NCBI RefSeq assembly: GCF_001279695.1
Contig: NZ_LGDD01000047.1
Location: forward strand, 57,598-121,597
Direction: 5' to 3'
Length of the DNA stretch: 64,000 nucleotides
Source: Streptomyces sp. WM6378
GTDB lineage: Bacteria > Actinomycetota > Actinomycetes > Streptomycetales > Streptomycetaceae
Made by a program: the position numbers and the translations under genes. Below, one piece after another: positions 18,380-27,534 of this stretch. Each line of letters opens with the position of its first letter. Position 1 is the stretch's first letter. The notes below the pieces were generated by a model. The model was not told the DNA's origin. It was given only the letters and a program-made list of their open reading frames with translations, and made no database searches.

Positions 18380-18417
18380 GGGCCCGCTCCCTGATGGGGG
18401 CGGGCCCGTTTCACGTG
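18370..18417. terminator. Bidirectional terminator built from parS arms
   Basis: A perfect 18-bp stem: CACGTGAAACGGGCCCGC at 18370-18387 and its complement at 18400-18417, with a 12-nt loop. The left arm is inside parS site 7; the right arm gives a degenerate second parS-like sequence at 18408-18421. It lies in the convergent gap of trxA and the acetyltransferase. Confidence 0.85.
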
Positions 18418-18427
18418 GATGCGCCTT

Positions 18428-19045
18428 CTACAGCGGCCTGAGGGCCGGCTCTTTCTGGACCGCGCCGAGCAGCCGGTCCAGGGCCAGCTCGACGTCCTCC
18501 TTCCAGGACAGCGTCGTTCGCAGTTCAAGCCGCATCCGCGGATATCTCGGGTGGGGCCGTACGGTCTTGAAACCGACCGCCAGCAGATGATCGGCGGGCA
18601 GCACACACGCGGGCTCTCGCCAACGGGCGTCCCCAAATGCCTCGATGGCCTTGAAACCCCGGCGCAGCAGGTCCTTGGCGACCGTCTGCACCAGCACTCT
18701 CCCCAGCCCCTGCCCCTGATAGCCCGGCATGATCCACCCCGTCATCAGCTGTACGGCGTCGGGGGACACCGGGCTGGTGGGAAAGGCGGTGGAACGAGGC
18801 ACGTAGGCCGGGGGCGCGTAGAGCACATAACCGACCGGGATGTCGTCGACATAGACGACCCGGCCGCAGGAGCCCCATTCCAGGAGCACTCCCGAGATCC
18901 AGGCCTCTTTCTCGAGTTCGGGCCTGCCCGCCTTTACCGCGGCTTCTCCGCTGACCGGATCGAGTTCCCAGAAGACGCAGCCGCGGCAGCGCTTGGGGAG
19001 GTCCGGAAGGTTGTCCAGCGTGAGCGGTACGAGCCGACGCCCCAT
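18428..19045 (-). CDS. GNAT-family N-acetyltransferase
   Basis: 205 aa. The acetyl-CoA-binding motif A is visible (MPGYQGQGLGRVLVQTV), preceded by an N-terminal segment with cysteines (RCRGCVFWE). The substrate is unknown. ATG with GTGAGGAA upstream. It is convergent with trxA, in the position where mycobacteria carry cwlM and the unrelated-looking Rv3916c; I see no amidase gene here. Confidence 0.85.
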   Translation of the reverse strand: MGRRLVPLTLDNLPDLPKRCRGCVFWELDPVSGEAAVKAGRPELEKEAWISGVLLEWGSCGRVVYVDDIPVGYVLYAPPAYVPRSTAFPTSPVSPDAVQLMTGWIMPGYQGQGLGRVLVQTVAKDLLRRGFKAIEAFGDARWREPACVLPADHLLAVGFKTVRPHPRYPRMRLELRTTLSWKEDVELALDRLLGAVQKEPALRPL

Positions 19046-19191
19046 GGAGGCTGTTCCTCACTTCCCTCGCCTGCCGCACCCTGCGCGGCCGACAGCGCGC
19101 TCCACTCCCGGAGCAGGCTGCCGACGAACCCGCCGACCGCCCCGAGACCGAGCCCTGCCGTCACCAGTTGAGTGCGGCTCACCGTTCGCAT
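18934..19191 (-). CDS. Possible small membrane-associated protein overlapping the acetyltransferase gene
   Basis: 85 aa. The first ~30 residues look real: MRTVSRTQLVTAG, then a Gly-rich hydrophobic stretch (LGLGAVGGFVGSLL), with a purine-rich AGGGAGGGCGGGGG before the ATG. The remainder is low in complexity and its last ~110 bp overlap the acetyltransferase N-terminus in another frame, which is unusual. It could be a genuine short gene with a long overlap or a chance frame. No function is suggested. Confidence 0.4.
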   Translation of the reverse strand: MRTVSRTQLVTAGLGLGAVGGFVGSLLREWSALSAAQGAAGEGSEEQPPWGVGSYRSRWTTFRTSPSAAAAASSGNSIRSAEKPR

Positions 19192-19289
19192 GGCCCCCGC
19201 CCTCCCTAGAGGATGGATCAAGGTGGATGTGCCATACCAGAACGCATCGTATCCACCACCTCACAGCGGGGATAGCGTCCTCATGCAAA

Positions 19290-19331
19290 GGGCGGGCCGT
19301 GTTCCGGTAAGAACCGGAACACGGCCCGCCC
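19290..19331. terminator. Terminator after parB
   Basis: A 19-bp perfect stem (GGGCGGGCCGTGTTCCGGT and complement) with a 4-nt loop AAGA, 20 bp past the parB stop read leftward. Confidence 0.9.
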
Positions 19332-19351
19332 TCAAGCGGCGTTGAACGGAC

Positions 19352-20449
19352 TCAGGTGTCGTCGTCCTCCGAGGCGTCCTCGGCGAGGCTCTTCTCCAGA
19401 ACCCGTCCCTCACCCGGTGCGAGGGTGCCGAGAATCCTCTCCAGATCGTCCATCGAGGCGAACTCGACGACGATCTTTCCCTTCTTCTGGCCGAGATCGA
19501 CCTTCACCCTCGTCTCGAACCGGTCCGAGAGCCGGGTCGCCAGGTCGGAGAGCGCGGGCGACAGACGAGTCCCCGCCCTCGGTCCCTTGGCCTTGGGAGC
19601 GGCCTGGGGCTCCGAGGACATCAGGCTGACGATCTCCTCGACCGCTCGCACCGAGAGCCCCTCCGCCACGATGCGGTGGGCCAGCCGGTCCTGCTCCCCG
19701 GTGTCCTCCACCGAAAGCAGCGCCCTGGCGTGGCCCGCCGAGATGACACCGGCGGCAACCCTGCGCTGCACGGGGGCCGAAAGACGCAGCAGACGCAGCG
19801 TGTTGGAGACCTGCGGCCGCGAGCGGCCGATGCGGTCGGCCAGCTGGTCGTGGGTGCACTTGAAGTCCCTGAGCAGCTGGTCGTAGGCGGCTGCCTCTTC
19901 CAGCGGGTTCAGCTGAGCCCGGTGAAGGTTCTCCAGGAGGGCGTCGAGCAGAAGCTTCTCGTCGTCCGTCTCCCGGACGATCGCGGGGATCCGCTCAAGG
20001 CCGGCCTCCCGGCAGGACCTCCAGCGCCGCTCGCCCATGATGAGCTCGTAGCGCTCGGGGCCGGTCTGCCGGACGACGACGGGCTGGAGAAGGCCCACTT
20101 CCTTGATGGAGGTGACCAGTTCGGACAGCGCGTCCTCGTCGAACACCTCACGCGGCTGACGTGGGTTCGGCGTGATCGAGTCGATCGGCAGCTCGGCGAA
20201 GAACGCACCGGCCGGGGTCACCGGCTCCGGCACGGCCTCCGGCTCGGGCGTCGGCGGCGTTTCACGTGGAACAGGAGCCGTTGGCAACGTCGTCACCTTC
20301 GCGGCCGCCACCCCCCGCTCCGCCGTCAGCACCGGCACCGACGACGGGGACGTGGAAGCCGTCCCCACCGAGGTCCCCGGCTTTTCCTGCGTGGCGGACG
20401 GGATCAGCGCACCGAGCCCACGCCCCAATCCTCTGCGTCGCTCACTCAC
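19352..20449 (-). CDS. parB: Chromosome partitioning protein ParB
   Basis: 365 aa CTP-dependent DNA clamp that loads at parS and spreads to organise the origin region. The N-terminal [12 protein letters not shown] motif (6-17, ParA-contact region) precedes a disordered linker. Next come the Arg-rich CTP-binding box GERRW (139-143), ENLHR (173-177) and an HTH domain that reads parS; the C-terminal dimer domain ends in an acidic tail. The GTG start overlaps the parA stop by 4 bp (GTGA). A longer frame runs upstream antisense inside parA but shows no ParB homology. Confidence 0.97.
   Translation of the reverse strand: MSERRRGLGRGLGALIPSATQEKPGTSVGTASTSPSSVPVLTAERGVAAAKVTTLPTAPVPRETPPTPEPEAVPEPVTPAGAFFAELPIDSITPNPRQPREVFDEDALSELVTSIKEVGLLQPVVVRQTGPERYELIMGERRWRSCREAGLERIPAIVRETDDEKLLLDALLENLHRAQLNPLEEAAAYDQLLRDFKCTHDQLADRIGRSRPQVSNTLRLLRLSAPVQRRVAAGVISAGHARALLSVEDTGEQDRLAHRIVAEGLSVRAVEEIVSLMSSEPQAAPKAKGPRAGTRLSPALSDLATRLSDRFETRVKVDLGQKKGKIVVEFASMDDLERILGTLAPGEGRVLEKSLAEDASEDDDT
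20259..20272. other. Near-parS sequence inside parB
   Basis: GTTTCACGTGGAAC, one base off parS, within parB codons spelling VPRETP. It may be a weak or decayed ParB site. Confidence 0.6.
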
Positions 20450-21522
20450 TGGTTCCCCTCCGACATGCTGTGCTGGTTGTTCTGGCCGACCACATGCGCG
20501 TGCGTGGGGTCGTACTGCACGCCGACACCGCGCAGGGCGATCTCGCGGGCAGCTTCGAGATACGACAGCGAGCCGCTGGAGCCCGGGTCGTAGGTGAGCA
20601 CCGTCTGCCCGTAGCTCGGCGCTTCGGAGATGCGGACCGAGCGCGGAATGCTGGTCCGCAGCACCTCCTTGCCGAAGTGGCTGCGCACCTCGTCGGCCAC
20701 CTGCGAGGCGAGCCTGGTCCTGCCGTCGTACATGGTGAGCAGGATCGTCGAGACATGCAGCGCCGGGTTGAGGTGGCCGCGTACGAGATCGACGTTCCTC
20801 AGGAGCTGGCCCAGGCCCTCCAGTGCGTAGTACTCGCACTGGATCGGGATCAGGACCTCGGCCCCCGCGACCAGTGCGTTGACCGTCAGCAGGCCCAGCG
20901 AGGGCGGGCAGTCGATCAGGATGTAGTCCAGCGGCTGCTCGTACGCCTGGATGGCGCGCTGCAGTCGGCTCTCCCGGGCCACCAGGGACACGAGCTCGAT
21001 CTCCGCACCGGCGAGATCGATCGTGGCCGGTGCGCAGAAGAGACCCTCGACGTCCGGGACAGGCTGCACCACTTCGGCGAGCGGCCTGCTCTCGACCAGG
21101 ACGTCATAGATCGAAGGGACTTCGGCGTGGTGGTCGATACCCAGTGCCGTCGAGGCGTTGCCCTGCGGATCGAGGTCGACGACCAGGACCCGCGCGCCGT
21201 GCAGCGCGAGGGAAGCGGCGAGGTTGACCGTGGTGGTGGTCTTCCCTACGCCGCCCTTCTGGTTGGCAACGACCATGATTCGGGTCTGCTCCGGCCGGGG
21301 CAGACCCTCGCCAGCGCGGCCGAGAGCTTCCACCGCCAGCTGGGCAGCGCGACCGATGGGGGTGTCGTCCATCGGGGGCGGTGTTTCACGTGAAACATCC
21401 TCCCCCGCCGATTCGGTTCGGGGACCGGGGACCGGATCGGTCATCGGTCCCGCGATGTTGGCGTCGGACCGCAAGGATTCACTCTCCTCGACTTCAGGCT
21501 CGCAATGAACAGAGCCTCCCAT
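20446..21522 (-). CDS. parA: Chromosome partitioning ATPase ParA
   Basis: 358 aa from the chosen ATG. The deviant Walker [11 protein letters not shown] begins at about residue 89, Walker A' DLDPQGN and the switch II/Walker B IDCPPSLG follow. ParA segregates ParB-parS complexes; in Streptomyces it acts in sporulating hyphae. The long N-terminal extension ([13 protein letters not shown]) looks like the native Streptomyces protein, and a parS inside it encodes VSRET; later ATGs (21444, 21372) are possible and none has a strong ribosome site. It is coupled to parB by a 4-bp overlap. Confidence 0.93.
   Translation of the reverse strand: MGGSVHCEPEVEESESLRSDANIAGPMTDPVPGPRTESAGEDVSRETPPPMDDTPIGRAAQLAVEALGRAGEGLPRPEQTRIMVVANQKGGVGKTTTTVNLAASLALHGARVLVVDLDPQGNASTALGIDHHAEVPSIYDVLVESRPLAEVVQPVPDVEGLFCAPATIDLAGAEIELVSLVARESRLQRAIQAYEQPLDYILIDCPPSLGLLTVNALVAGAEVLIPIQCEYYALEGLGQLLRNVDLVRGHLNPALHVSTILLTMYDGRTRLASQVADEVRSHFGKEVLRTSIPRSVRISEAPSYGQTVLTYDPGSSGSLSYLEAAREIALRGVGVQYDPTHAHVVGQNNQHSMSEGNQ
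21383..21396. other. parS site 8, in the 5' part of parA
   Basis: Exact 14-mer within codons for DVSRET if the upstream start is used. Flanks make a gapped palindrome of C/G runs. Confidence 0.95.
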
Positions 21523-21814
21523 GTCTTCGGGGTCGTGAACCAGCGAGGCCCGGTCTTCTGTGGATGAATCCACCTCTGTGGACAACTCCATGGCCCCCGC
21601 GGGGGACTCAGGGCCCCCCGCGAACGGTTTGCGGTCGCGCGGCGAGGAAGCCGCACGGCCGCGGCTGATGATTCCGTGCAGCAGTGAGCGACGTTTCACG
21701 TGAAACACGATGCATCCGCGCTACCTGGAGACCGTTACGACACTCCGAAATGCGTACGTATGCCGCCTTCTATGGAGCATTTGTCCACTGAACACCCCGG
21801 CCTGGGGCGAAAGC
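21523..21814. promoter_or_regulatory. parAB promoter region with DnaA boxes and parS
   Basis: The gap between rsmG and parA (both leftward) carries a perfect DnaA box on the minus strand (TTGTCCACA, 21577-21585), a one-or-two-off box (TCATCCACA, 21559-21567), an 8/9 box on plus (TTGTCCACT, 21781-21789) and one parS. The region could be bound by both DnaA and ParB and thereby influence parAB. No promoter hexamers are claimed. Confidence 0.65.
21693..21706. other. parS site 9, upstream of parA
   Basis: Exact 14-mer in the rsmG-parA gap, a classical position for ParB feedback on parAB. Confidence 0.95.
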
Positions 21815-22540
21815 TCAGCGGCGGCGCCGGGTGCGGCTGGTCCTGGCGGCCTTGGCACGCTTCGCGGCGAACCGCACACCGCCGGGGCTCTCGCCGACCT
21901 CGACCCGTACGACCGTGGACAGCGGGTCCACAATGCCCTCGCCCACGTGAAGCACCGTGGTCTCCACCACACCGAGCTTGCTCAGCGCGGCACGCGCGCC
22001 CAGGATCTCCTCCTCGGCCGTGTCGCCCTTGAGCGCGAGCATCTCGCCGTACGGACGCAGCAGCGGAACACCCCAGCCGGCCAGCCGGTCGAGCGGTGCC
22101 ACCGCGCGGGCCGTCACCACGTGTACCGGCGCGACCTTGCCCAGCATCTCCTCGGCACGGCCACGCACCACGGTGACGTGGTCGAGGCCCAGGAGCTCCA
22201 CGGCTTCCTGGAGGAAGTTGGTGCGCCGCAACAGCGGCTCAAGCAGCGTGATCTTCAGGTCCGGGCGCACCAGCGCCAGCGGGATACCGGGCAGTCCCGC
22301 ACCCGAGCCGACGTCGCACACCGTGACGCCCTCCGGGACGACCTCGGAGAGCACCGCGCAGTTGAGCAGATGCCGCTCCCACAGACGCGGCACCTCACGC
22401 GGCCCGATGAGACCTCGCTTGACCCCCGCATCCGCGAGCAGCTCCGCATACCGCACGGCCTCCGGGAAGAACTCACCGAAAACCGTCCGCGCCTCTTCGG
22501 GCGCCGGGGGAAGCTCCGCTGCTGCCTCTGCCTCCGTCAC
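21815..22540 (-). CDS. rsmG: 16S rRNA (guanine-N7) methyltransferase RsmG (GidB)
   Basis: 241 aa S-adenosylmethionine-dependent enzyme that modifies 16S rRNA near the decoding site; loss is known to give low-level streptomycin resistance. The SAM motif VCDVGSGAGLPGIP and the GRAEEM segment are seen. A basic C-terminal tail (RAKAARTSRTRRRR) is typical of the family in this genus. GTG start with GGGAAGGACGG upstream. Confidence 0.96.
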   Translation of the reverse strand: MTEAEAAAELPPAPEEARTVFGEFFPEAVRYAELLADAGVKRGLIGPREVPRLWERHLLNCAVLSEVVPEGVTVCDVGSGAGLPGIPLALVRPDLKITLLEPLLRRTNFLQEAVELLGLDHVTVVRGRAEEMLGKVAPVHVVTARAVAPLDRLAGWGVPLLRPYGEMLALKGDTAEEEILGARAALSKLGVVETTVLHVGEGIVDPLSTVVRVEVGESPGGVRFAAKRAKAARTSRTRRRR

Positions 22541-22605
22541 GGGGACCGTCCTTCCCTACCTATGCGTGACCGCACTCCGGCGGCTGACTATCAGGCTGAC
22601 AAAGA

Positions 22606-22635
22606 TCGGCCCCGCCTGCGAACAGACGGGGCCGA
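22606..22635 (-). terminator. Hairpin between jag and rsmG
   Basis: A 9-bp GC stem (TCGGCCCCG and complement) about 16 bp past the jag stop. It may end or attenuate the rpmH-rnpA-yidD-yidC-jag transcript before rsmG. Confidence 0.65.
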
Positions 22636-22650
22636 CAAAGCAATGACCGC

Positions 22651-23163
22651 TCAGGCGGGCAGCACGACGACGAAGCGCTGCGGCTCCTCGCCCTCCGACT
22701 CGCTGCGCAGCCCCGCGGCCGCGACGGCGTCGTGCACGACCTTGCGCTCGAACGGCGTCATCGGGTCCAGCTTCACCGGCGCACCGGTGCTCTTCACCTC
22801 GTCCGCCGCCTTGGCACCCAGCTCGGCGAGCTCCGTGCGCTTCTTGGCCCGGTAGCCGCCGATGTCCAGCATCAGCCGGCTGCGGTCACCGGTCTCACGG
22901 TGCACCGCGAGGCGCGTGAGCTCCTGGAGCGCCTCCAGCACCTCGCCGTCCCGGCCGACCAGCTTCTGCAGGTCACGGCTGCTGCTGTCACTGATGATCG
23001 AGACCGCGGCCCGGTCCGCCTCGACGTCCATGTCGATGTCGCCGTCGAGGTCGGCGATGTCGAGCAGGCCCTCGAGGTAATCGGCGGCGATCTCCCCTTC
23101 CTGCTCCAGGCGGGAGAGGGTGTCGACGCCCTCAGCGGCCGGGGAGGTGGTGCCTTCCGTCAC
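22651..23163 (-). CDS. jag: Jag/KhpB-type KH-R3H RNA-binding protein
   Basis: 170 aa. The KH domain (SRDLQKLVGRDGEVLEAL with the GxxG-like loop) and the R3H domain (DRSRLMLDIGGYRAKK) are present, with an acidic N-terminus. It is an RNA-binding partner in the division/elongation network of Gram-positives; direct targets here are unknown. GTG start after AAGGAGT; 14 bp behind yidC in the ribosomal-protein/insertase operon. Confidence 0.94.
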   Translation of the reverse strand: MTEGTTSPAAEGVDTLSRLEQEGEIAADYLEGLLDIADLDGDIDMDVEADRAAVSIISDSSSRDLQKLVGRDGEVLEALQELTRLAVHRETGDRSRLMLDIGGYRAKKRTELAELGAKAADEVKSTGAPVKLDPMTPFERKVVHDAVAAAGLRSESEGEEPQRFVVVLPA

Positions 23164-23177
23164 GGATGGACTCCTTC

Positions 23178-24476
23178 TTACTTCTTGGTCGGGTGCTTGG
23201 GCCGCTGCTGACCCTTGCGCTGACCCGACTTGGCTCGTGCCTGGCCGGCGGTGGGCTTGCCCTGCTTCGGCTTGGCATCCTGCTTGGGCTTCGCGTCCTG
23301 CGGTTCGGCCTTCTCCCCGGACGCCTCGTCCACGGAGTCACCGGCATCGGCGGAGTCCTTCGACAGCGAGGTCTTCGCGGCCGCGTCGTCCTGCTGAGCC
23401 GCGCCCGCCTGCCGCTGCGCCTTGGTCTGCCGCTTGGGCTGCTGGCGCTTGGGTGCCGCCGTGCCATCGGCCTCGGCGGCCGCCGTGTCGCTCTTCACCA
23501 CGGAGCCGTCGGCCTGGGCGGCGAAGCCCTGCTTGGCGAGCCCGGTGACGAACTTGCGCTCGTTGTCGTTGCGGTCCGGGCCCTTGGCCACGATCGCCTG
23601 GACGACGGCACGCCGCCGCTTGCCGCGGACCTCACCGTGCAGGGAGACGCTCTTGACCAGGCGGTCCAGGTAGTGCGCCTGAGCCTTGGAACCCGGCGTC
23701 GGGTTCTGGTTGATGACGTACATCTGCTGGCCCATGGTCCACACGTTGGTGGTCAGCCAGTAGACGAGGACACCGACGGGGAAGTTGATGCCCATCACGG
23801 CGAACATGACGGGGAAGACGTACATCAGCATCTTCTGCTGCTGCATGAACGGCGTCTTGACCGTGAGGTCCACGTTCTTCGTCATCAGCTGGCGCTGGGT
23901 GAAGAACTGCGAGGCCGACATCAGCACGATCATGATCGCGGTGACGACCCGGACGTCGGTCAGCGTCGCGCCGAGGCCCTCGACCTTCGAGGCGCTGTCC
24001 ATGAACTTCGCGGCCAGCGGAGCACCGACGATGTGGGCCTTCTGGGCGCTCTCGAGCAGCGGCTGATTGATGACGCCGATGGTCTTGCCGTTGGCGATGC
24101 CGGCGAGCACGTGGTAGAGCGCGAAGAAGAACGGCGACTGAGCGAGGATCGGAAGGCACGAGGAGAGCGGGTTGGTGCCCGTCTCCTTGTACAGCTTCAT
24201 CATCTCTTCGGACTGACGCTGCTTGTCGCTCTTGTAGCGCTCCTGGATCGCCTTCATCTTCGGCTGGAGCGCCTGCATGTTCCGGGTCGACTTGATCTGC
24301 TTCACGAAGAGCGGGATCAGGCAGATACGGATCAGCACCACAAGGGACACGATCGACAGGCCCCAGGCCCAACCCGTGTCCGGCCCGAAGATCGCGCCGT
24401 ACAACTTGTGGAACTGGACGATGACCCAGGAAACAGGCCAGGTGATGAAGCTGAACAGACTGGCAATCGTGTCCAC
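23178..24476 (-). CDS. yidC: Membrane protein insertase YidC
   Basis: 432 aa Oxa1/YidC family. The first membrane helix ([17 protein letters not shown]) is followed by the conserved hydrophilic loop with the TM core ([23 protein letters not shown], the insertion arginine region) and about four more helices. The long basic/Ala/Lys-rich C-terminal tail (about 300-432) likely contacts ribosomes. GTG start with AAGGAG. It lies 3 bp after yidD. Confidence 0.96.
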   Translation of the reverse strand: MDTIASLFSFITWPVSWVIVQFHKLYGAIFGPDTGWAWGLSIVSLVVLIRICLIPLFVKQIKSTRNMQALQPKMKAIQERYKSDKQRQSEEMMKLYKETGTNPLSSCLPILAQSPFFFALYHVLAGIANGKTIGVINQPLLESAQKAHIVGAPLAAKFMDSASKVEGLGATLTDVRVVTAIMIVLMSASQFFTQRQLMTKNVDLTVKTPFMQQQKMLMYVFPVMFAVMGINFPVGVLVYWLTTNVWTMGQQMYVINQNPTPGSKAQAHYLDRLVKSVSLHGEVRGKRRRAVVQAIVAKGPDRNDNERKFVTGLAKQGFAAQADGSVVKSDTAAAEADGTAAPKRQQPKRQTKAQRQAGAAQQDDAAAKTSLSKDSADAGDSVDEASGEKAEPQDAKPKQDAKPKQGKPTAGQARAKSGQRKGQQRPKHPTKK

Positions 24477-24479
24477 TAA

Positions 24480-24815
24480 TCAGGCTCCTTGAGCATTGGG
24501 CGGGGTCTCTGCGGCCGGGCTTGTCTCGGTCTCAGCGGCGGACTGCCCGCCCTTGTCGCCGCGCCAGGCAGCGCGCAGCGCCTCGTGCCATCGAGGTCGC
24601 TTGCGCTCCGGTACGTAGTCCACACCGCCCGGCGACCACGGATTGCACCGCAGAATGCGCCAGGCGGTCAGGGCTGTGCCTTTGACGGCACCGTGCCGGT
24701 CGATCGCCGTATATCCATAGTGGGAACACGACGGGTAGTACCTGCAGACGGGCCCCAGAAGTGGGCTGATCGTCCACTGGTACAGCTTGATCAGGGCCAG
24801 CAGCGGGTACTTCAT
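24480..24815 (-). CDS. yidD: Membrane protein insertion efficiency factor YidD
   Basis: 111 aa, with the diagnostic family core [23 protein letters not shown] and [13 protein letters not shown]; amphipathic N-terminal helix at the membrane. It assists YidC. The ATG overlaps the rnpA stop by 4 bp, so the genes are translationally coupled. Confidence 0.96.
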   Translation of the reverse strand: MKYPLLALIKLYQWTISPLLGPVCRYYPSCSHYGYTAIDRHGAVKGTALTAWRILRCNPWSPGGVDYVPERKRPRWHEALRAAWRGDKGGQSAAETETSPAAETPPNAQGA

Positions 24816-25183
24816 CGCGCGCCCCCTCCCAGCAGCCGCGCGAGGGCGGCGTCCAGGTCTCGGGCCAGCTGTGCATGGTCTGCATCACCCGCACCGGGCA
24901 ATGCCCGTACGACCACCAGGCTACCGGCGGGCAACTGGGGCAGCCGTTCGCGCATCAGATGGCGAAGCCTGCGCTTCACCAGATTGCGGACGACAGCCAC
25001 GCCGACGGCCTTGCTGACAACGAAACCCGCACGCGTCGGGGGAGCGCTCTCCCCAGGCGCATGCGGGTCCGTTGTACCGCTGCGTAGATGGACGACGAGG
25101 AGCGGGCGGCCGGCCCGGCGTCCTCGGCGTACCGCGGTCGCGAAGTCCTCGCGCCGCCTCAGCCGATTCTCGGTAGGCAGCAC
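24812..25183 (-). CDS. rnpA: Ribonuclease P protein component
   Basis: 123 aa, typical length. The RNR motif region ([15 protein letters not shown]) and the N-terminal [13 protein letters not shown] are present. It is the basic protein that helps RNase P RNA mature tRNA 5' ends. The GTG start at the VLPTENRL position was chosen; a much longer reading exists upstream but runs through rpmH on the wrong frame. Confidence 0.96.
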   Translation of the reverse strand: MLPTENRLRRREDFATAVRRGRRAGRPLLVVHLRSGTTDPHAPGESAPPTRAGFVVSKAVGVAVVRNLVKRRLRHLMRERLPQLPAGSLVVVRALPGAGDADHAQLARDLDAALARLLGGGAR

Positions 25184-25203
25184 GTCATGACCTGTTAGCT
25201 GAT

Positions 25204-25341
25204 TTACGCGGACAGGCTGGCGCGACCCTTGCCACGACGGTTCGCGAGAATCGCGCGGCCGGCGCGGGTACGCATCCGCAGGCGGAAGCCGTGGGTCTTG
25301 GCGCGGCGACGGTTGTTCGGCTGGAAGGTGCGCTTGCTCAC
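25204..25341 (-). CDS. rpmH: 50S ribosomal protein L34
   Basis: 45 aa, too short for most ORF cut-offs. The peptide starts [19 protein letters not shown] and ends [13 protein letters not shown], a near-canonical L34. GTG start after a C/G-rich leader. First gene of the leftward rpmH-rnpA-yidD-yidC-jag operon, divergent from dnaA. Confidence 0.98.
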   Translation of the reverse strand: MSKRTFQPNNRRRAKTHGFRLRMRTRAGRAILANRRGKGRASLSA

Positions 25342-25508
25342 TCGGGGGCTCCAGAAATGATTCGTTGGCGGCGGGACATCGCCTGGCTGTCACCGTGCGC
25401 CCACGAGTAGCTCGCGTATACGCCCGTGTGCACCGCTTCACGATCACAGATCGTGATCTTTGCCCATCGGAGGCAGGCGGCAGCAGCCATCGACAACTCG
25501 ACCTGGTT

Positions 25509-25538
25509 ACGGTACGCGCGGCTACGCCATCCGGTCAA
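25509..25538 (-). promoter_or_regulatory. Probable rpmH promoter
   Basis: On the minus strand TTGACC, 18 bp, TACCGT: a good match to vegetative -35/-10 hexamers, about 170 bp before the rpmH start. Confidence 0.6.
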
Positions 25539-25572
25539 ACCGGCGGCTGACCGGCCCTCGGTATGCACAGGC

Positions 25573-25581
25573 TGTGGACAA
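25573..25581 (-). promoter_or_regulatory. Perfect DnaA box upstream of dnaA
   Basis: TTGTCCACA on the minus strand, 4 bp before the -35 of the likely dnaA promoter. Autoregulation of dnaA is the usual meaning of such a site. Confidence 0.8.
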
Positions 25582-25585
25582 CAAC

Positions 25586-25615
25586 TTGAACCACGTCAGT
25601 GGGCCCGACTACCGT
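25586..25615 (+). promoter_or_regulatory. Probable dnaA promoter
   Basis: TTGAAC, 18 bp, TACCGT on the plus strand; a leader of roughly 100 nt runs to the GTG start. It shares its -10 with the divergent rpmH promoter. Confidence 0.6.
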
Positions 25616-25722
25616 GGCTGAACTCCGAATCTTTTCCCCATCTGTCCTTGCCTGTCTGTCTGTGCCAACCCATCCCGTCCCGAGAACCACACATTCGTGG
25701 GACCTGCGAGAGAGCGTGCCCT

Positions 25723-27534
25723 GTGGCTGAAGTACCTGCCGATCTTGCCGCAGTGTGGCCACGAGTGCTGGAGCATCTCCTCGGGGAGGGGCAGCAGGGC
25801 ATCGAGTCCAAGGACAAGCAGTGGATCGAGCGCTGCCAGCCGCTCGCGCTGGTGGCCGACACCGCGCTGCTCGCCGTACCCAACGAGTGGGGCAAGCGCG
25901 TCCTGGAGGGCCGGCTCGCCCCGCTGATCAGCGAGACCCTGAGCCGGGAATGCGGCCGCACCATCCGGATCGCGATCACCGTCGACGACTCGGTGGGCGA
26001 GCCCACGCCGCCCGCCCCGCAGCAGCCCTCCCAGCAACAGCAACAGCCGCGCTACCAGGACGACCCCTACGCCCGGCCCGCCGACGACGGACTGCCCACC
26101 GTGCGCCCCGCCTACCCCGGCGAGTACCAGCAGCGCCCCGAGCCCGGCTCCTGGCCGCGCGCCCAGGAAGACCTGTGGCAGCAGCCCCGGCTCGGCGGCT
26201 TCCAGGACCGGGACTCCCCGGGCGAGCAGTGGCGCGAGCCCTACGGCGGCGCCCGCCCGCAGCAGCCCCAGCACGACTACCGCTCACAGCAGCTGCCCGA
26301 GCGCGGTCAGTACGACCAGGACCGCGGCCAGTACGAGCAGGGCCGCCCCTCCTATGAGCAGCCCAAGGCACAGCAGTACGAGCAGCAGCGGTCCGAGCGG
26401 CGCGAGCTGCCGGACGCACAGCCCCCGCAGCGCGGCGGCTCCGGCCACCTCGCGCCGTCCCCGGCCGGCGGGGCGCCCGCGCAGGGCGGCCCGGGCGAGC
26501 CGCACGCGCGGCTGAACCCGAAGTACCTCTTCGACACCTTCGTCATCGGCTCGTCGAACCGGTTCGCGCACGCCGCGGCCGTCGCGGTCGCCGAGGCGCC
26601 GGCGAAGGCGTACAACCCCCTCTTCATCTATGGGGAGTCGGGCCTCGGCAAGACCCATCTGCTGCACGCGATCGGGCACTACGCCCGCAGCCTCTACCCC
26701 GGCACCCGGGTGCGCTACGTGAGCTCCGAGGAGTTCACCAACGAGTTCATCAACTCGATCCGCGACGGCAAGGGCGACACCTTCCGCAAGCGTTACCGCG
26801 ATGTCGACATCCTGCTGGTCGACGACATCCAGTTCCTGGCGAGCAAGGAGTCGACGCAGGAGGAGTTCTTCCACACCTTCAACACGCTCCACAACGCCAA
26901 CAAGCAGATCGTGCTGTCCTCGGACCGGCCGCCCAAGCAGTTGATGACCCTGGAGGACCGGCTGCGGAACCGTTTCGAGTGGGGCCTCACCACCGATGTG
27001 CAGCCGCCCGAGCTGGAGACGCGTATCGCGATCCTCCGTAAGAAGGCGGTGCAGGAGCAGCTCAACGCCCCGCCGGAGGTCCTTGAGTTCATCGCGTCCC
27101 GGATCTCGCGGAACATCCGCGAACTGGAGGGCGCGCTGATCCGGGTGACGGCGTTCGCCTCGCTGAACCGGCAGCCGGTGGACCTCGGGCTCACCGAGAT
27201 CGTGCTCAAGGACCTGATCCCCGGCGGCGAGGACTCGGCGCCCGAGATCACCGCGAGCGCCATCATGGCGGCGACCGCCGACTACTTCGGTCTGACGGTG
27301 GAGGACCTCTGCGGATCCTCGCGCAGCCGGGTCCTGGTGACGGCCCGCCAGATCGCCATGTACCTGTGCCGCGAGCTCACCGACCTCTCCCTGCCCAAGA
27401 TCGGGGCCCAGTTCGGCGGCCGCGACCATACGACGGTGATGCACGCCGACCGCAAGATCCGCGCGCTGATGGCCGAGCGCCGCTCCATCTACAACCAGGT
27501 CACCGAGCTCACCAACCGCATCAAGAACGGCTGA
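25723..27534 (+). CDS. dnaA: Replication initiator DnaA
   Basis: 603 aa. Domain I (about 1-90) begins with [16 protein letters not shown]. Domain II is a very long Gln/Pro/Tyr-rich linker (about 95-270), a Streptomyces feature. The AAA+ domain has Walker A GESGLGKT (about 304-311), Walker B VDDIQFL and the sensor motifs; domain IV carries the HTH with [12 protein letters not shown]. It opens oriC and loads the helicase. The GTG lies after GAGAGAG. A longer open frame exists upstream but contains the promoter. Confidence 0.98.
   Translation: MAEVPADLAAVWPRVLEHLLGEGQQGIESKDKQWIERCQPLALVADTALLAVPNEWGKRVLEGRLAPLISETLSRECGRTIRIAITVDDSVGEPTPPAPQQPSQQQQQPRYQDDPYARPADDGLPTVRPAYPGEYQQRPEPGSWPRAQEDLWQQPRLGGFQDRDSPGEQWREPYGGARPQQPQHDYRSQQLPERGQYDQDRGQYEQGRPSYEQPKAQQYEQQRSERRELPDAQPPQRGGSGHLAPSPAGGAPAQGGPGEPHARLNPKYLFDTFVIGSSNRFAHAAAVAVAEAPAKAYNPLFIYGESGLGKTHLLHAIGHYARSLYPGTRVRYVSSEEFTNEFINSIRDGKGDTFRKRYRDVDILLVDDIQFLASKESTQEEFFHTFNTLHNANKQIVLSSDRPPKQLMTLEDRLRNRFEWGLTTDVQPPELETRIAILRKKAVQEQLNAPPEVLEFIASRISRNIRELEGALIRVTAFASLNRQPVDLGLTEIVLKDLIPGGEDSAPEITASAIMAATADYFGLTVEDLCGSSRSRVLVTARQIAMYLCRELTDLSLPKIGAQFGGRDHTTVMHADRKIRALMAERRSIYNQVTELTNRIKNG

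Noticed and set aside
20450..20839. N-terminal extension of parB
   Set aside because: It is antisense-like sequence inside parA; the GTG with 4-bp coupling gives the canonical ParB N-terminus.
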